Made by a program: the position numbers and the translations under genes. Positions 1 through 11,600 of a stretch of 64,000 nt of DNA are shown one piece after another. Numbering within the stretch: the stretch's first letter is position 1; each line of letters starts with the position of its first letter. The stretch lies in the NCBI RefSeq assembly GCF_905220365.1, contig NC_061140.1:2172501-2236500 (forward strand). The letters run 5' to 3'. The DNA is from Vanessa cardui (lineage: Eukaryota > Arthropoda > Insecta > Lepidoptera > Nymphalidae). The notes below the pieces were generated by a model. The model saw nothing but the letters and a program-made list of their open reading frames with translations. It was not told the origin of the DNA and made no database searches.

Positions 1-129
1 TTTGTAATTCATTTATATTTCTTTGTTTATTTACGAGTATTGTAACACAAATATCGATAATTTACATTATTCTGCACAAGATTATTGCGAATTGTTCACA
101 CTTTTACTTATTTTACACCAATACTCGCG

Positions 130-388
130 ACTAGCCCAGGCTTCACATGGGTGCAATGCTGATACTAAATACACTAAAGAATTTACACATGAGAAACTTC
201 TAATACTACTAACTATCAGTGTCTCTTTACTATATTTGCCATGTATTATAAAAGTAAAACCTACCTCTCGAATCACTGTATCTATAAAAAATGTCGCATC
301 AAAATCTGTTGCGTAATTTTAAAGATCTGATCATACGTATGGACAGACAGCGGTAAGCGACTTTATACTCGCGTTTTATACTCTGTAA
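130..388 (-). mobile_element. Helitron-like end module (family F), diverged copy
   Basis: The stretch begins with a CTAG-containing end followed by a proline-like GC-rich hairpin region and runs to a tail resembling 'ttttatactctgtaatc'. The same ~250-bp module recurs near 9985, 19009, 33757, 38761 and 43233. In its forward orientation each copy ends in a short GC-rich stem followed by CTAG and T, as expected of a Helitron 3' end, but no Rep/helicase coding is present. The family assignment is an inference from this end structure. Confidence 0.55.
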
Positions 389-583
389 TCATACCGTTAT
401 TTGGCCTATGTCTCAACACTATTGGATATTGGACCCTAATTTTGAGATGTTAACTAGACTAGTCGCTGCACGTGGTCTTACCCGAGATAAGCCTTCTTGC
501 TCGGACGCAGCCGATATCGAAATGTTACCTAAGCCGATTATTAATTTATATATTTAAGTACATAAAGTTAAAAAGGTAAAGTT

Positions 584-830
584 ACAGAAGGTTTGGAACA
601 TATGGCAGAATTTCGATAAAATTTGACTAGATGGGTGGAATACAATTGTGGTCGAATTTCAATGAAATTTGACACATGCAGGTTTCCTCATGACGTTTTC
701 CTTCACCGCCGAGCACGAGATGAATTATAAACACAATATTAAGCATATATGTATTGGTGCTTGCCTGAGTTTGAACCCGAAGTCATCGGTTAAGGTGCAC
801 GCATTCTTACCACTGGGCCATCTCAGCTCC
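584..830 (-). mobile_element. tRNA-derived SINE (family A), diverged
   Basis: Read on the minus strand this matches the most abundant SINE of the window: a tRNA-like head with A-box and B-box (here 'gggttcaaact'-like), then the body with 'tgtggcagaatttcgatgaaatt'-type blocks. The body is rearranged, with part of the 'gtggcagaatttc' block present twice. It lacks the 3' tail found in complete copies such as 13993-14293. Confidence 0.7.
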
Positions 831-1891
831 ATAAAGGCTTTAGGTTCATATTTTTAACAAAATAAATTTTCTGATACGCGCACAGGACGACACGAATATT
901 ACACGATAAATATGTTCGCAAATTGCAAATTGAGTGTCAAATCGAGATAGGCAACTTTACACATTATTTTACAATGTGTATTTATTTATTGAAATGGTTA
1001 CACCACCCCATATTAGGCAACTTTTAAAGTGATACATCTCTATATGTGTAAACAACATTGTTTATGTTACTACAAATTTATATAGTAAGTGTTATAGTAT
1101 TAAAAAAAAGAAATTACATTCATCATAATAATCATTAGTATTTTATTATTAATTTATGTACATTTTTAATATCTATGTATACGCGCCTTATTTATAGATT
1201 ATTTAGACGTATAATATGTTCACTTTAACTGATTATTAGCCTGATCAAACATACAAGCTGTTCTATTGTATATATTAGTAGATGTATAACATGATATATC
1301 ATAATTAGAGAGCAAACACGACAAAGCTATGTTTTATTTCTATTTATAATTAGCATCTCTTAAACATTTTCATTTTCCTGTAAAATATAATTTTAGGAGA
1401 TATTTAGAGCATCGAAAAACTACATTGTAATTAACAATAAAAAAAATGGCGGAAGATATTGCCGAAGCGTTAGCTTTAATTTTGTTTTTTACGCTTTAGA
1501 TCTATTTATATTATATGTAACATGATCATTATTTTTAATGCATGGCTTATAAAATCTTATCTAGCTATGAAAAAGTCACTGGTTCGATACAAATCGTTTA
1601 ATGACTTCTGTCTTTAAAAAAAATAAATACAATCGAAAAATTTCAAGAAACAAATCAATCATCAATCGAATACAATACGCGTTCAATGAATACAAGAATC
1701 GAATATAAAAATCACCCATCAATATTCAATGTCAATCAATGGTACTCAATGCACAGATTAAAATTAAACGCAATTAGAATAAAATATTTTATAATTGCCA
1801 GTCCTTGTTCGAATGTGTTCCAAATTCAAACTCGATTACTTTAAAAGCTCCGTGAAGGGATGTACGATTCGGCTATCGTTCAATCGTATGG
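831..1891. other. AT-rich 5' flank of the cuticle gene
   Basis: No gene or recognised repeat is visible here. The segment near 1650-1750 is rich in short CAAT/ATCAAT words, which might hold regulatory sites for the downstream gene, but no specific factor site can be assigned. Confidence 0.4.
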
Positions 1892-1898
1892 TATAAAA
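1892..1898 (+). promoter_or_regulatory. TATA box of the cuticle gene
   Basis: The heptamer TATAAAA stands 75 bases before the start codon of the cuticular protein. An initiator-like CAGT lies at 1929-1932, about 38 bases after the start of the TATA box. That is a little longer than usual, so the exact start site is uncertain. Focused TATA promoters are usual for arthropod cuticle genes. Confidence 0.6.
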
Positions 1899-1966
1899 TG
1901 ACAGCGTTGAGAATACCACTCCACATTCCAGTATCATCTTTGAAACGAGACGCATCTCCATCAACT

Positions 1967-1975
1967 ATGAACTAC
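1967..1975 (+). CDS. Cuticle gene exon 1 (coding part)
   Basis: It encodes Met-Asn-Tyr only and is followed by the donor 'gttagt'. This exon was chosen because it lies just below the TATA box, ends in phase 0 and completes a good signal peptide with exon 2. Transcript data would settle it. Confidence 0.75.
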
Positions 1976-4900
1976 GTTAGTTATTAATACTTGACTTTCT
2001 ATTTAGATAACGTTTTGATAGCGATTACGATACCGGTTATCAGTTAAAGTTCTTGTGACGTAACGGATTCGCGTTTTTCAGTTTGTCAATATAACGTGTC
2101 GTTCTAAAAGTTGGAAACGTGATGTCTGGTTATGCCAAGGATACTTGCGGATGGATTCGTTTGTTACGTTAAATAATTTGTTGTTTAGTGTAAAGAGCAC
2201 TATGCTTGAGTTTATCCAAAATAATTGGTAGTTCAAGACATGTGCAGTAATTAGCAAGAGCTTTTTTTTATAAAATTTAATAAACTTATTCGTCGTCGTT
2301 TCTAGCTCATCGTCCTGACCCTGGTCTCAGCGGCAGCTGCAGCTCGCCTTGAAAACATCTATCTCCCACCCAATTCTGGTTCATCAAGCGGTGCCAACGC
2401 TGGTCTCAGAACGCCATTTGGATCAGATTCAGTGTCATCAGCGTCAGCAAGCAGCCAGGCTGAGATCTTGAGATACGAGAACGAGATCGACGAACAAGGA
2501 TGGCACTACGCATATGAAACCAGTGATGGAACTAAAGCTGAACAAAATGGTGAGTTCTTTACATCTTGAGGCTCAAAACCAATTAGTACCGTAACTGTTT
2601 CGATACTAACGTACAAGATATATTATTTGTATCTTAAGAAGGTACCACTAATTTTTCAGCCTTAATTTGTGCCTTGGAGTTCATATTTTACCTCGTGATT
2701 AGTGGTAGATGTGGTACCTGCATGAAATTATATTATATGTGTATCCACTAGTCCATTGGACAGCCATAGTGTGATTATCTATGGAAAAACTTCTCCAACT
2801 GTAGAATGGGCCTTTGATAGTTTTTTTAACATTAAGTATTACGTTAAGCTATGTTATATATATTTTTATATCTAATAACGATATATGAAAAAAAATATTG
2901 AAAAATACTATCGTTTTGAACATATAGGTACATACATGAACAGAATCTTTTTTCAAATGATCTATTTCAAATTTCTTACCATATTTCTGAATCAACCATC
3001 CAAATCGAATTACACGCTGCAATTATAGCTAACGTAAAATGTTTAATTTTAATTTCTTATTAATTTTAAGAGAATTTATACTGAAAACCAAATTTATTTC
3101 ATTTTTAAAACTTTAAACATTTTTTCCTTTGTTTTAACATAAAAATAGTTACTGTTTTATTAGATATGGCATTACTTATGATATAGTGGATTTTCTGTGG
3201 ACGTTTCAGTGATACTTTATATTAGAAGTACAAGTCCAGCATAAAATTTTCATATCCCTGTTGACATATCACCTTAGTTGACATATTAAGCTCATATAAA
3301 CACCTGTTGCAAACATGTAGCCTATCCTGAAATCGCGAACGTAAATAATATGAAATTACTATGATAAATTTACAAGCTGGTTTTACATCAAATGTACTAG
3401 ACGAACATAACATATAACCTCTCTATAATATTAGTACATATGTCTAGTGTAACAGACATTGACTTCGTAATATACAGTACCATTTGACATACATAATATT
3501 ATTGATGATAATGTTCTCCTAGCCGATGTCGGCCACTACGATTTCTCAAGGAAGACTAGCCTTCCAAGAATCGCGCATAATATATTACAACGGACATCAG
3601 AAATAATTTCAAAAATCGAATAAATCATCAATGTGTTAGAGAATATTATGAAACAAATGACTGCTTCGATAAAAAAAACTTGAGATATAAACGATCGAAT
3701 CCTGGACATTTTAAATAGGGATGTAATCATTGTATAGTAAATGCATTATTATGCTAACAAAAAGGAAAAGTCCTGTTACTTTTGCGGATTCTTCTCAAGT
3801 CTGTGGTGTTTATTTCTCTATCAGTAGCAGATTTCTACTAAAGTGAATTAGTGAGTGTAAATTCTTTCAATAACGATTGATTGATGGTTCTTTCACTCTT
3901 AAACAATCGAAAAGAGTCTCTAAAAATCTAATAATTTAATGACACAATCAAGATTCGAACCTAAGACCTCAGAATCGGCAGCCTATTAAACCCCAATTGC
4001 AATGAGGCCAGGTTAAAGATTAAGGAGAGGGTGATAAACATAACTCTAGAAGGCGCTTTAAATTTTCTCATATAAATAATATTGACGGATAATTTTCCTT
4101 ACAACAACATCAACTTGTTATTTATCGTCTAAAGGTCAAATAACGAAGATGTCAAGTGATATAACATTGTTTAACTTAAGTACAGTCAGAAGAAAACCTT
4201 TGTCAGTTTTCAAATTCATTCCTTTATCAAGTCGTAAACTCTTAGTACTTTTTGAACAGCGTTGCCAATGTGTGGGCTGTTCCCCAAATTGCGGTAAATC
4301 GCAAGTCGATCGGGGATTGGTGTGGGGATTCTCGTATGTGGGGAAAATGAGAGGAATTTAATACTTATGCGTTTTATACCAAAACGATCGGTAATTGATT
4401 GTTTACCCGTTTTTTATTTAGTACAAAAATTGAAATTGTAGTCGATTACTAGTTAGCATGGTAGCAAAAACAAAAAAAGGTCGTCAGTAACCATGACCAG
4501 TCTGATTCAACGAAAAAAAAAGGTCGTCAGTACCCATGACTAGTATGATTTGACGAAATTTACCTCGAAAATTTGATTTTATTGTTTGAAAATGAAAAAC
4601 AAACATACAATAAGATGATCTTTTTCCTTTATTTCTGTGTGGGGAATCTGCACATTTTTTTTCCCCAATTTGGGGAATTTCGCTTAGATTTTTGGGGAAT
4701 TAAGTGAATAGGCATTGGCTTTTGAAACTAAAGCACTTAACTGACAGCTACATATAAAATTAAACTTACACAGTATGATAACTTGGTTCAAAATAGTGTA
4801 ACATCTTTGGACTACGTCTAGTTGTATATCAACATGAAATATTTTTATGGCGTAATTACTCATTCCAAATTTAAATTAGGTATGATATCTTCTACTGAAT

Positions 4901-7188
4901 TGTCAAAATATGTCTGTCAGTGTCAGTTCTCGATCGATAAAGCAGATGATCGCTCATACTGAGCACACGAAAATAGATCTTAAGGTGACGAACCTTTTCT
5001 AAACCCGACTGTATATACATATTTCCAACAAAAGCCATTTTAAAGATTTTCTTAGACATCCGTTCAAATGTTTAGATGATCAGTATATACAAGAATACAG
5101 ATATATGCTAACTTGTGACATTAGTTAAAATGTCGAATTCTTCAAAAGACGATTATACGGATAAGAAGTCGTAAAGAAGAATATAACTTCAATAAACGTC
5201 TTGAATCATCAAAATTATTCAAATAATATCAAACCAAGCTATTCTTTATTTAATTACGAAAAATATTTTTATAATTATTAATATTTGTATGTAAAATATT
5301 AAGTTATTTAACGTACAATTATTTTGCTATAGTAACACTATAATTTTGTAAATATATAATACTAATGATTAAAAGAGTATATCAATCATTACTGTCACTA
5401 ACACAGGCAAAGAATAATTTAAAGGCAACCTAATTTAGTCGCATTATAAGATGAAAATCCACAATTTTTATCAATATAATAATTATTAAATAATATAGAA
5501 TTATGGCTTAGTCTATATAGCTGTATAAAGTATGTCAAATTGAATGTTGAATTGGCATTTGAATGTATTTATAACATTTAGTATAGCGTTGAAGATCTTA
5601 TCTCGCTTCTTGATAGATAAATTCTCATCACAAGATCCATAATAAATTAAATCTTAAATACAGTGTTAGTTGTTTCTTACGTTGAATTAGCATCACAGCC
5701 TTCATGGAAGACGTATATATTTAGAACAGTAGGCTTATTCTGTAACGAGAAACTCGAATTCGAATTTCACCGCAGAAGATGATTGCTAAATGTAAGAAAG
5801 TTATAAGCGACAATGACAATAATTATATAATGTATGTGATACTGAGTCGAGATGGCCCAGTGGTTAGAACACGTGCATCTTAACCAATGATTGCGGGTTC
5901 AAACCCAGGCAAGCACCGCTGATTCGTGTGCCCTAAGTTCGTTGTTAACATTTCACGAGTGAGATAAATTGAATTCTTACAGAATCGAACTGCAGACTCA
6001 TAAATTCGGAAGTTTTCTGTTTGTCTGAATTATACTGTATTTGTGTTCAGCGTGAAAAACAATGCAAGTAATATCAATTAATGTTTTACTACAAAATAGG
6101 GGTTTTCAAGGGTTGTATTCCGGTAGTGTGTAGTAATTGAAAAATACTTAATACGTCAATATGTATCCCTATTTAATATAAATGCGAAAGTCTGTCCGTT
6201 ATCTATTCGTACACAGATAACAGTTAAAATTTGGTTTGAACATAGTTTAAATCCCGGAGATATAGGCTACTATTTTTCCAGATATGGAGTAAAACGTACT
6301 CGAAATACGGTGTTTGTATCATAAATAAAAATGATTATTTTTCAAATAGGTCGCGTCCTCCCTGGATCAGTACCTGAAGAAGGTTCCCTTCAAGTATCAG
6401 GCGCGTTCTCCTACATAGGGGATGACGGTCAGACCTACTCCGTGAGCTACACAGCTGATGAGAATGGCTTCCATCCCACTGGTGATCACCTTCCCACACC
6501 ACCACCAATTCCAGAGGAAATTTTGAAGAGCTTGCAATTGACTGCTGGAAATGATGGTAAGTTTGATGATGATCATTGATCATCTACCATTATTAAGATT
6601 GAACATCCCTAATCGATATTAATATTATAATTGTTAAAGTAACCTAAGTCTGTCTGTTGTTTGCATACTATCAAAGTAAAAATGGCGTTTTGAATGGTAA
6701 TAGTACACAAATATTTGATACCAAAATATCCACTTTTGACGACCTCCATGGTCGAGTGGTGCGTACACCGGTTTTCATGAGTATGCCACTCTGAGGTCCC
6801 GGGTTTGATTCCTGGCCGAGTCGATGTAGATAACCATTAGTTTTCTATGTTGTCTTGGGTCTGGGTGTTTGTGGTGCCGTCGTTACTTCTGAATTCCATA
6901 ACACAAGTGCTTCAGCTACTTACATTGGGATCAGAGTAATGTATGTGATGTTGTCTCATATTTATTTATCTACTGTTACATTAAAACATGGAATAAATCT
7001 AATAAAATAATTAAATAATAATGAGATTTGAAATCATACGTTAAAATAGAAACTCTTTTCAGTAAAACGATCCCAAATCAACTCTGTTTTTATAGGCTGT
7101 GGTTGAGTTTTTATTTATTGTTTTTTTTTTTATTACAGGTCAATACAGCAGTCAGAAGAGCAGCTATGATGCGGATGCTGGATATTAA
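1967..7188 (+). CDS. RR-1 cuticular protein, complete four-exon gene
   Basis: This structural protein is secreted by epidermis and binds chitin fibres in the cuticle. Exons are 1967-1975, 2306-2549, 6350-6556 and 7139-7188 with GT-AG borders and consistent phases (0, 1, 1), giving 169 residues. Residues 1-16 form a signal peptide (MNYLIVLTLVSAAAAA). A Ser/Gly-rich spacer follows, then the extended Rebers-Riddiford domain at about 56-137. The signature G-x8-G-x6-Y-x-A-x-E-x-G-F-x7-P-x2-P runs from Gly102 to Pro136, with Phe125 in the usual Tyr position. The proline-rich end and acidic flanks fit RR-1, the type of soft, flexible cuticle. The tail is QYSSQKSSYDADAGY. A tiny first exon coding only the first residues is typical of insect CPR genes. 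The large second intron (3.8 kb) holds SINE and repeat fragments. The identity as RR-1 is secure; the specific orthologue is not determined. Confidence 0.93.
2306..2549 (+). CDS. Cuticle gene exon 2
   Basis: Acceptor 'tttctag' precedes it and donor 'gtgagt' follows. It encodes residues 4-84 and the first base of Gly85: the rest of the signal peptide, the Ser/Ala-rich spacer and the N-terminal part of the chitin-binding domain, including WHYAYETSDG. Confidence 0.92.
3860..4012 (-). mobile_element. Possible tRNA-derived SINE, third type
   Basis: On the minus strand a B-box-like GGTTCGAATCT follows an A-box-like segment at tRNA spacing. It is not family A or B. It lies in intron 2 of the cuticle gene and has no clear tail. 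Confidence 0.4.
4472..4555 (+). repeat. Two-copy 42-bp tandem repeat in intron 2
   Basis: The block with 'ggtcgtcagtaaccatgac' is followed 42 bases later by a slightly changed second copy, each preceded by an A-run. It sits inside a wider stretch (about 4230-4720) with several 'ttccccaaatt'-like words in both orientations. Confidence 0.7.
5843..5945 (+). mobile_element. SINE A, 5' tRNA-like fragment
   Basis: It contains the A-box region 'tggcccagtggttag' and the B-box GGTTCAAACCC, but the element breaks off shortly after 'cgctgattcgtgtg'. It lies in intron 2 of the cuticle gene. Confidence 0.8.
6150..6290 (+). mobile_element. Interspersed-repeat 5' end, Helitron-like
   Basis: The stretch 'tccctatttaatataaatg' followed by 'gcgaaagtctgtccgtt' resembles the start of widespread lepidopteran non-autonomous elements, commonly read as TC-starting Helitron ends. 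It is partial and lies just before exon 3. The assignment is from memory of family patterns. Confidence 0.4.
6350..6556 (+). CDS. Cuticle gene exon 3, RR-1 core
   Basis: Acceptor 'caaatag' and donor 'gtaagt' bound it. It encodes residues 85-153, the core of the R&R consensus, including YSVSYTADENGFHP and the following Pro-rich stretch. Confidence 0.95.
6737..6970 (+). mobile_element. tRNA-derived SINE (family B), near complete
   Basis: The head 'gacctccatggtcgagtgg' (A-box) and GGTTTGATTCC (B-box) are 45-50 bases apart as in a tRNA. The body ends 'gtatgtgatgttgtctcat' followed by an ATTT-rich tail. It is inserted in intron 3 of the cuticle gene. Other copies are at 39530, 44507, 48320, 55875 and 59252. 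Confidence 0.85.
7139..7188 (+). CDS. Cuticle gene exon 4 and stop
   Basis: Acceptor 'tattacag' follows a long T-run. The exon completes Gly154 and encodes a 15-residue Ser/Tyr/Asp tail ending at TAA. Confidence 0.9.
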
Positions 7189-7316
7189 AGTACCTTTGAA
7201 TGTAATTATGTATAGTCAGATATATACAACGCCATTTTTTTTATATTTTTGTACATACATTATTGTTTGTGGTGTATGTATTTGACCATACAGCGGCCAG
7301 TATTTAGTTTTATTGT

Positions 7317-7322
7317 ATTAAA
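7317..7322 (+). promoter_or_regulatory. Poly(A) signal ATTAAA of the cuticle gene
   Basis: The hexamer ATTAAA occurs 129 bases after the stop codon, giving a short 3' UTR as is common for cuticle genes. Confidence 0.6.
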
Positions 7323-7364
7323 GTTTGAATAATACTTTGAAGCATTTTTATTTTATAGCAATAA

Positions 7365-7435
7365 TATGCAATTTGTGTTTTTGTGTTCTGATTTGATGAG
7401 TGAGCCAGTGTAATAACATCCAGTGTGTGTGATGA
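7365..7435 (-). repeat. Repeat C fragment
   Basis: The words 'gtgttctgatttgatgag' and 'tgagccagtgtaat' match the minus strand of the repeat seen complete at 46630-46905. Confidence 0.5.
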
Positions 7436-7498
7436 GAGTGATGTTAGGAATGGTTTATTTTGTATCCATGTGCAATAGTGATCAATAGATCACTTAAG

Positions 7499-7907
7499 TC
7501 CATTATCATGACACAACAATTTTTTATTTTCTATTAAATAAAATGTGCTTATATGTGCCCAATATGTGCTATAATGTGCCGCTTGAAAAAAAAATTTACT
7601 CAAAAAGTATAATTTTTATGAGGAGGTCCTTTTTTTTCAAGTCCGGTCAGCATACCTACTTTTGCATTTTTTCTATTCTTTTAAAAAAAAATTGATTATA
7701 GTTTCGAAATATTGTTTTTTACTTGTAAAATTGCAAAAATATTTTTTACTTTTATTTACATCTGCACCTGACAGCACATGTCGAGCACATTGCGGTACAT
7801 TTTTAATAAATTCGATAAAGTAAAGTAGCGGTGGTGATCGGACTTGTAAAAAAGGACCTCCTTTTTCTTAAAAGAAATTCAAAAATTGCTGTATCATTAT
7901 AATGGAC
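7499..7907. mobile_element. TIR element of family D (MITE-like)
   Basis: The ends are inverted: 'gtccattatcatgacac' on the left, and on the right a copy whose reverse complement starts 'gtccattataatgatac'. Deeper inverted blocks, 'ggaggtcctttttt' and 'aaaaaaggacctcc', show long imperfect arms. No coding is present. Related sequence forms a tandem array at 38151-38760. Confidence 0.65.
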
Positions 7908-8140
7908 ACAGATCACTTCCGTTAATGTTCTTTAAAACAATGTTTATTTTAGAAGATTGAGCTGAAAATTTGGTCTTTGGATTTTATAAATGCAATAATT
8001 TATCATTAATTAACATTAAAGTAACAAGGAGATTACAATTAACTTACAGATTAAATCATTATTAGAGTGACATAATGAACACTGATATATATTAAATAAA
8101 ATAATACTTTTTACCCAGAAATTAATAATTATAATTTTTT

Positions 8141-8240
8141 TTGTGTTCTGGTTTGAATGATCAGTGAGCCAGTGTAATTACGAAAACATAAAATCTAACA
8201 CTGATTTACCCAAGGTTGGTGGCGCTTAGGTGTAAATCAC
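8141..8240 (-). repeat. Repeat C fragment
   Basis: It contains 'gtgttctggtttgaatga', 'gtgagccagtgtaatta' and 'aaggttggtggcgctta', the minus-strand order of repeat C, with an internal deletion. Confidence 0.55.
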
Positions 8241-8794
8241 CTGAAATGTTAAAATTTATGGTGTAAATGGTGGTGGTGACCATTTAACAGCTACTCTATA
8301 TAATTGAAACAGGATTTTTTAAACAATATATAAAAATAATATACATAATTTAAAATAATATTTAATTATTTTATTGCATTAGTGCACGTAAAGCGCCTAA
8401 TTAATTTTTATAGCAATTTCATCACATCTAGAGTTAAAATATTATAAGGCGCAAATAAATACTACAAAAATTTGCTCCAACTTCTGAAACGCATGTCAAA
8501 TTTTCATTTATTTAGAATGGTGACTGGGGACAGCCAAGCGATGACAGTTCAGAAATTGTGAAATATTCATTAAATTTTTACATTTAAATTTAAAGTCTGG
8601 TAAATTATAAAAGTACTGTTACATTTTAAACTCTATAGATTTCCCGTTTTTTTATTTTTTGTAAAAAAACGTTAAATTGGTTTAATATGACTTAAAGACC
8701 AAATATTTTTTATTTTTCCTCTTTACTTACCCACCAAAACTATACTTCAATTCATTCATGATCTATATCCAAATCTAAATTCCTTCATCAAAAA

Positions 8795-9622
8795 TAAAAT
8801 TTTAACAAAAAGAAAAACCGACTTCAAACAAAACACTATTTTAAAACAAATAAAAATGTACTAAAAAGTAATAAAAATAATTGCATATTTAACATATTTT
8901 TGAGAGTCCTCCTCGGTAAAATGAAATGAAAAATATTAGACTACTTAAAAGTCGATTTACGATTATATAATGTAGTTATAATTATTGGTATATTTGGAGT
9001 CGGTGTCAGCCAACCCACACTATATCTATCAAAAAACAATACGAGAATACTTTAAGAAATATGTTTCTTACAAATTACCTTTTATACGATATTATACTGG
9101 GTCAATCAAGAGGCTCGTATCGCTTCTTTCTTTTGATTGTTGAAGCGTGTACCCGTGGCTGACACCGGCTCCAAATATAACAATAACTATAACTACGTTA
9201 TATAATCGTAAATCGACTTTTAAGTAGTCTAATATTTTTCATTTCATTTTACCGAGGAGGACTCTCAAAAATATGTTAAATATGCAATTATTTTTATTAC
9301 TTTTTAGTACATTTTTATTTGTTTTAAAATAGTGTTTTGTTTGAAGTCGGTTTTTCTTTTTGTTAAAATTTTATTTATTGATAGATATAGTGTAGGTTGG
9401 CTGACACCGACTCCAAATATACCAATAATTATAACTACATTATATAATCGTTAATCGACTTTTAAGTAGTCTAATATTTTTCATTTCATTTTACCGAGGA
9501 GGACTCTCAAAAATATGTTAAATATGCAATTATTTTTATTACTTTTTAGTACATTTTTATTTGTTTTAAAATAGTGTTTTGTTTGAAGTCGGTTTTTCTT
9601 TTTGTTAAAATTTTATTTATTT
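8795..9622. repeat. Large palindrome of copy A with an extra arm
   Basis: Arm 1 and arm 2 are near-identical inverted repeats of about 215 bp; both carry the paired variant 'tcctcctcggtaaaatg' and its complement. Arm 3 repeats arm 2 in direct orientation after a 28-bp remnant of the loop edge. Confidence 0.85.
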
Positions 9623-9984
9623 TTTGATTTTAAGTGAAGCTGATGTAGACTAACATTTTTTTAATATGGATAGATTAAGCGTGCCGTTTATATGAATCAG
9701 AAACTACTTCGGGGACAATTTCTAAAGAAACTTTCGAATAAAGCAACAATAGATTTTCGAAAATGCGGCTTTAATACGTCTTGCGGCATAAACTACAAGG
9801 TACCACCCTCGAATGAGCTGTAATCGACCTCAGTAAAAAAACTTTGCAAAAGAGCTATTTGTATGCTAAGTCGTACATCATATGACATCACATCATATAC
9901 ACAAAATTTGATTAAAGACAGTAAGAAATTCTCCCCCAAATCGCACCCTAACTGTAAGCCGTTTAGGAGTTCCGTCAATACATA

Positions 9985-10228
9985 GTATAAAACAAAGTCG
10001 CTTTCTCTGTCCCTATATCTTTAAAACTACGCAACGGATTTTGATGCGGTTTTTTTTAATAGATAGTGTGCTTCAAGGAGAAGGTTTGTGTATATAATAA
10101 ATGAACAATATAGTAAAGAAACACTGACAATTTTAGAAGTTTTCAATGTGATGTCGTAAATAAACAAATTCTTTAGTATATTTAGTATCAGTTTTGCACC
10201 CGTGAGAAGTCGGGGCGGGTCGCTAGTT
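9985..10228 (+). mobile_element. Helitron-like module F inside copy A
   Basis: It runs from 'catagtataaaacaaagtcg' to the GC-rich stem 'cccgtgagaagtcgggg' and 'cgctagtt'. The CTAG-T end with a preceding hairpin fits a Helitron 3' end. It is present in the same place in copies B and C, so it moved or was captured before the composite spread. Confidence 0.55.
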
Positions 10229-10740
10229 AATTATAACTTTCGATTATGATAATTAAATGAACATAACCACGTTCCGGAAGATGATTTAAATATCCAAGTA
10301 ACCCATAAATAAAAGATTCGACCGAGTATTGCTAACGTGCTCCTCAGAATTGTTCCGTTCCCTCCCGTTCCCTTAATTTGTCATGGATCCTATAATCAGA
10401 ACCTTACCAAACTTTCACCAAACTACCCTTAAAGTATGTCCTTTATAATTTTAAAAGAATCGTCCAAATTGTGCCAACCAATTTTGAGTTATTCACCTAT
10501 TTATCGCGCACATACATAATGCAAATTTAAGACTTATGTCGTTTTCATACGAATACCATCATCGGAAAAAAATAAAAAAAAAATGGGACCCCACGGGAAG
10601 CACTACCTTTCAAACAAAAAAAAAATTATCAAAATCGGTCCACCCAGTAAAAAGTTATGAGGTAACAAACATGAAAAAAAAAAAAAAAAAAAATACAGAC
10701 GAATTGATAACCTCCTCCTTTTTGAAGTCGGTTGAAAACA

Positions 10741-11436
10741 AGGCTAAATGATAAAATCGATAAACTTATTCTGTATGAAATCATTAATATCAAATTCACC
10801 TTATTTCGCATGTATAGTAGATTTGAAAAAAAAGACAGTTAGACAGAAAGACACATCAGTGATTCTACGACTACTCATCCATTATTTTTACATAATCTTC
10901 ATAACAGTTACATCATATATATTAAATTTGTCATAAAGTTAAGACGCATATAGATCGTAACTAAAGCACCGCTCCGAACTCTTAAGGCCTAATGCTTTAT
11001 TGCACTAGAGAACACTCATCACAGTGACCTTTACACTTGAGATATTTCTTACAGATGATGTAAGTAGTAATCAGTTATCATTCCATAAGCATTTAGTACC
11101 AACCGTGGCAGATTTACAAGCATTTAGTACCAACAGAGGACGGCGAACGGAGCCAAAATTATAAACCGCTCTTTTTTTAAAATGTGGTCAGATTACTATA
11201 CTTGGTCGTAAAAAGTCACAAAGAGAAGCTTGGTGTCAAAATAATTGTAAGCTGTTCTCTTTTCAAATATTGTCATGGTCGGACTTTGGATCTGGTCTTG
11301 AAAAGTAATTGTTAATTGTATTCCAACACGTATCTAAAACATTATATTAAAAATGTATGCAAAATTTAAAAACAGATACAAAAAATATTTACATTTTATA
11401 AACATAATTTAACCTCCATTAAATCCACAGCATAAA
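10741..11436. other. AT-rich intergenic, nothing recognised
   Basis: No gene, RNA or named repeat was recognised. A short duplicated phrase 'gcatttagtaccaac' occurs at about 11090 and 11118. Confidence 0.4.
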
Positions 11437-11600
11437 CATCCCACAGCTGGACAGCCTTACCCACTCTTAATTACTATTAAGACCTTCTTATTAGAACCTA
11501 TTTCAACATGTTACCTACTCTGCTCGTTAATGGAGGTATCCATCCATCATGTATGATGTTGGATTCACATGAGGCACAATTTCATCACCGTGTAATCAAC
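11437..11600 (-). repeat. Very diverged SINE A-like fragment
   Basis: The phrase 'cccacagctggac' and a later 'ggattcacatgaggcac' recall the 3' body of family A on the minus strand, but the match is weak. Confidence 0.3.

Larger units (their letters stand above)
8795..10740 (+). mobile_element. Composite foldback element, copy A (three arms)
   Basis: This non-coding composite runs from 'tttaacaaaaagaaaaaccg' to 'gaagtcggttgaaaac', so both ends carry inverted 'aaccgacttc'. From left to right it has palindrome arm 1 (about 8795-9008), a ~155-bp loop, inverted arm 2 (about 9168-9382), a direct third arm (about 9400-9622), a spacer, a Helitron-like module with CTAGT end (9985-10228) and a right part with A-rich runs. 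Copies B and C have only two arms and the loop in the other orientation. No transposase is seen, so it must be mobilised in trans if at all. Confidence 0.8.
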
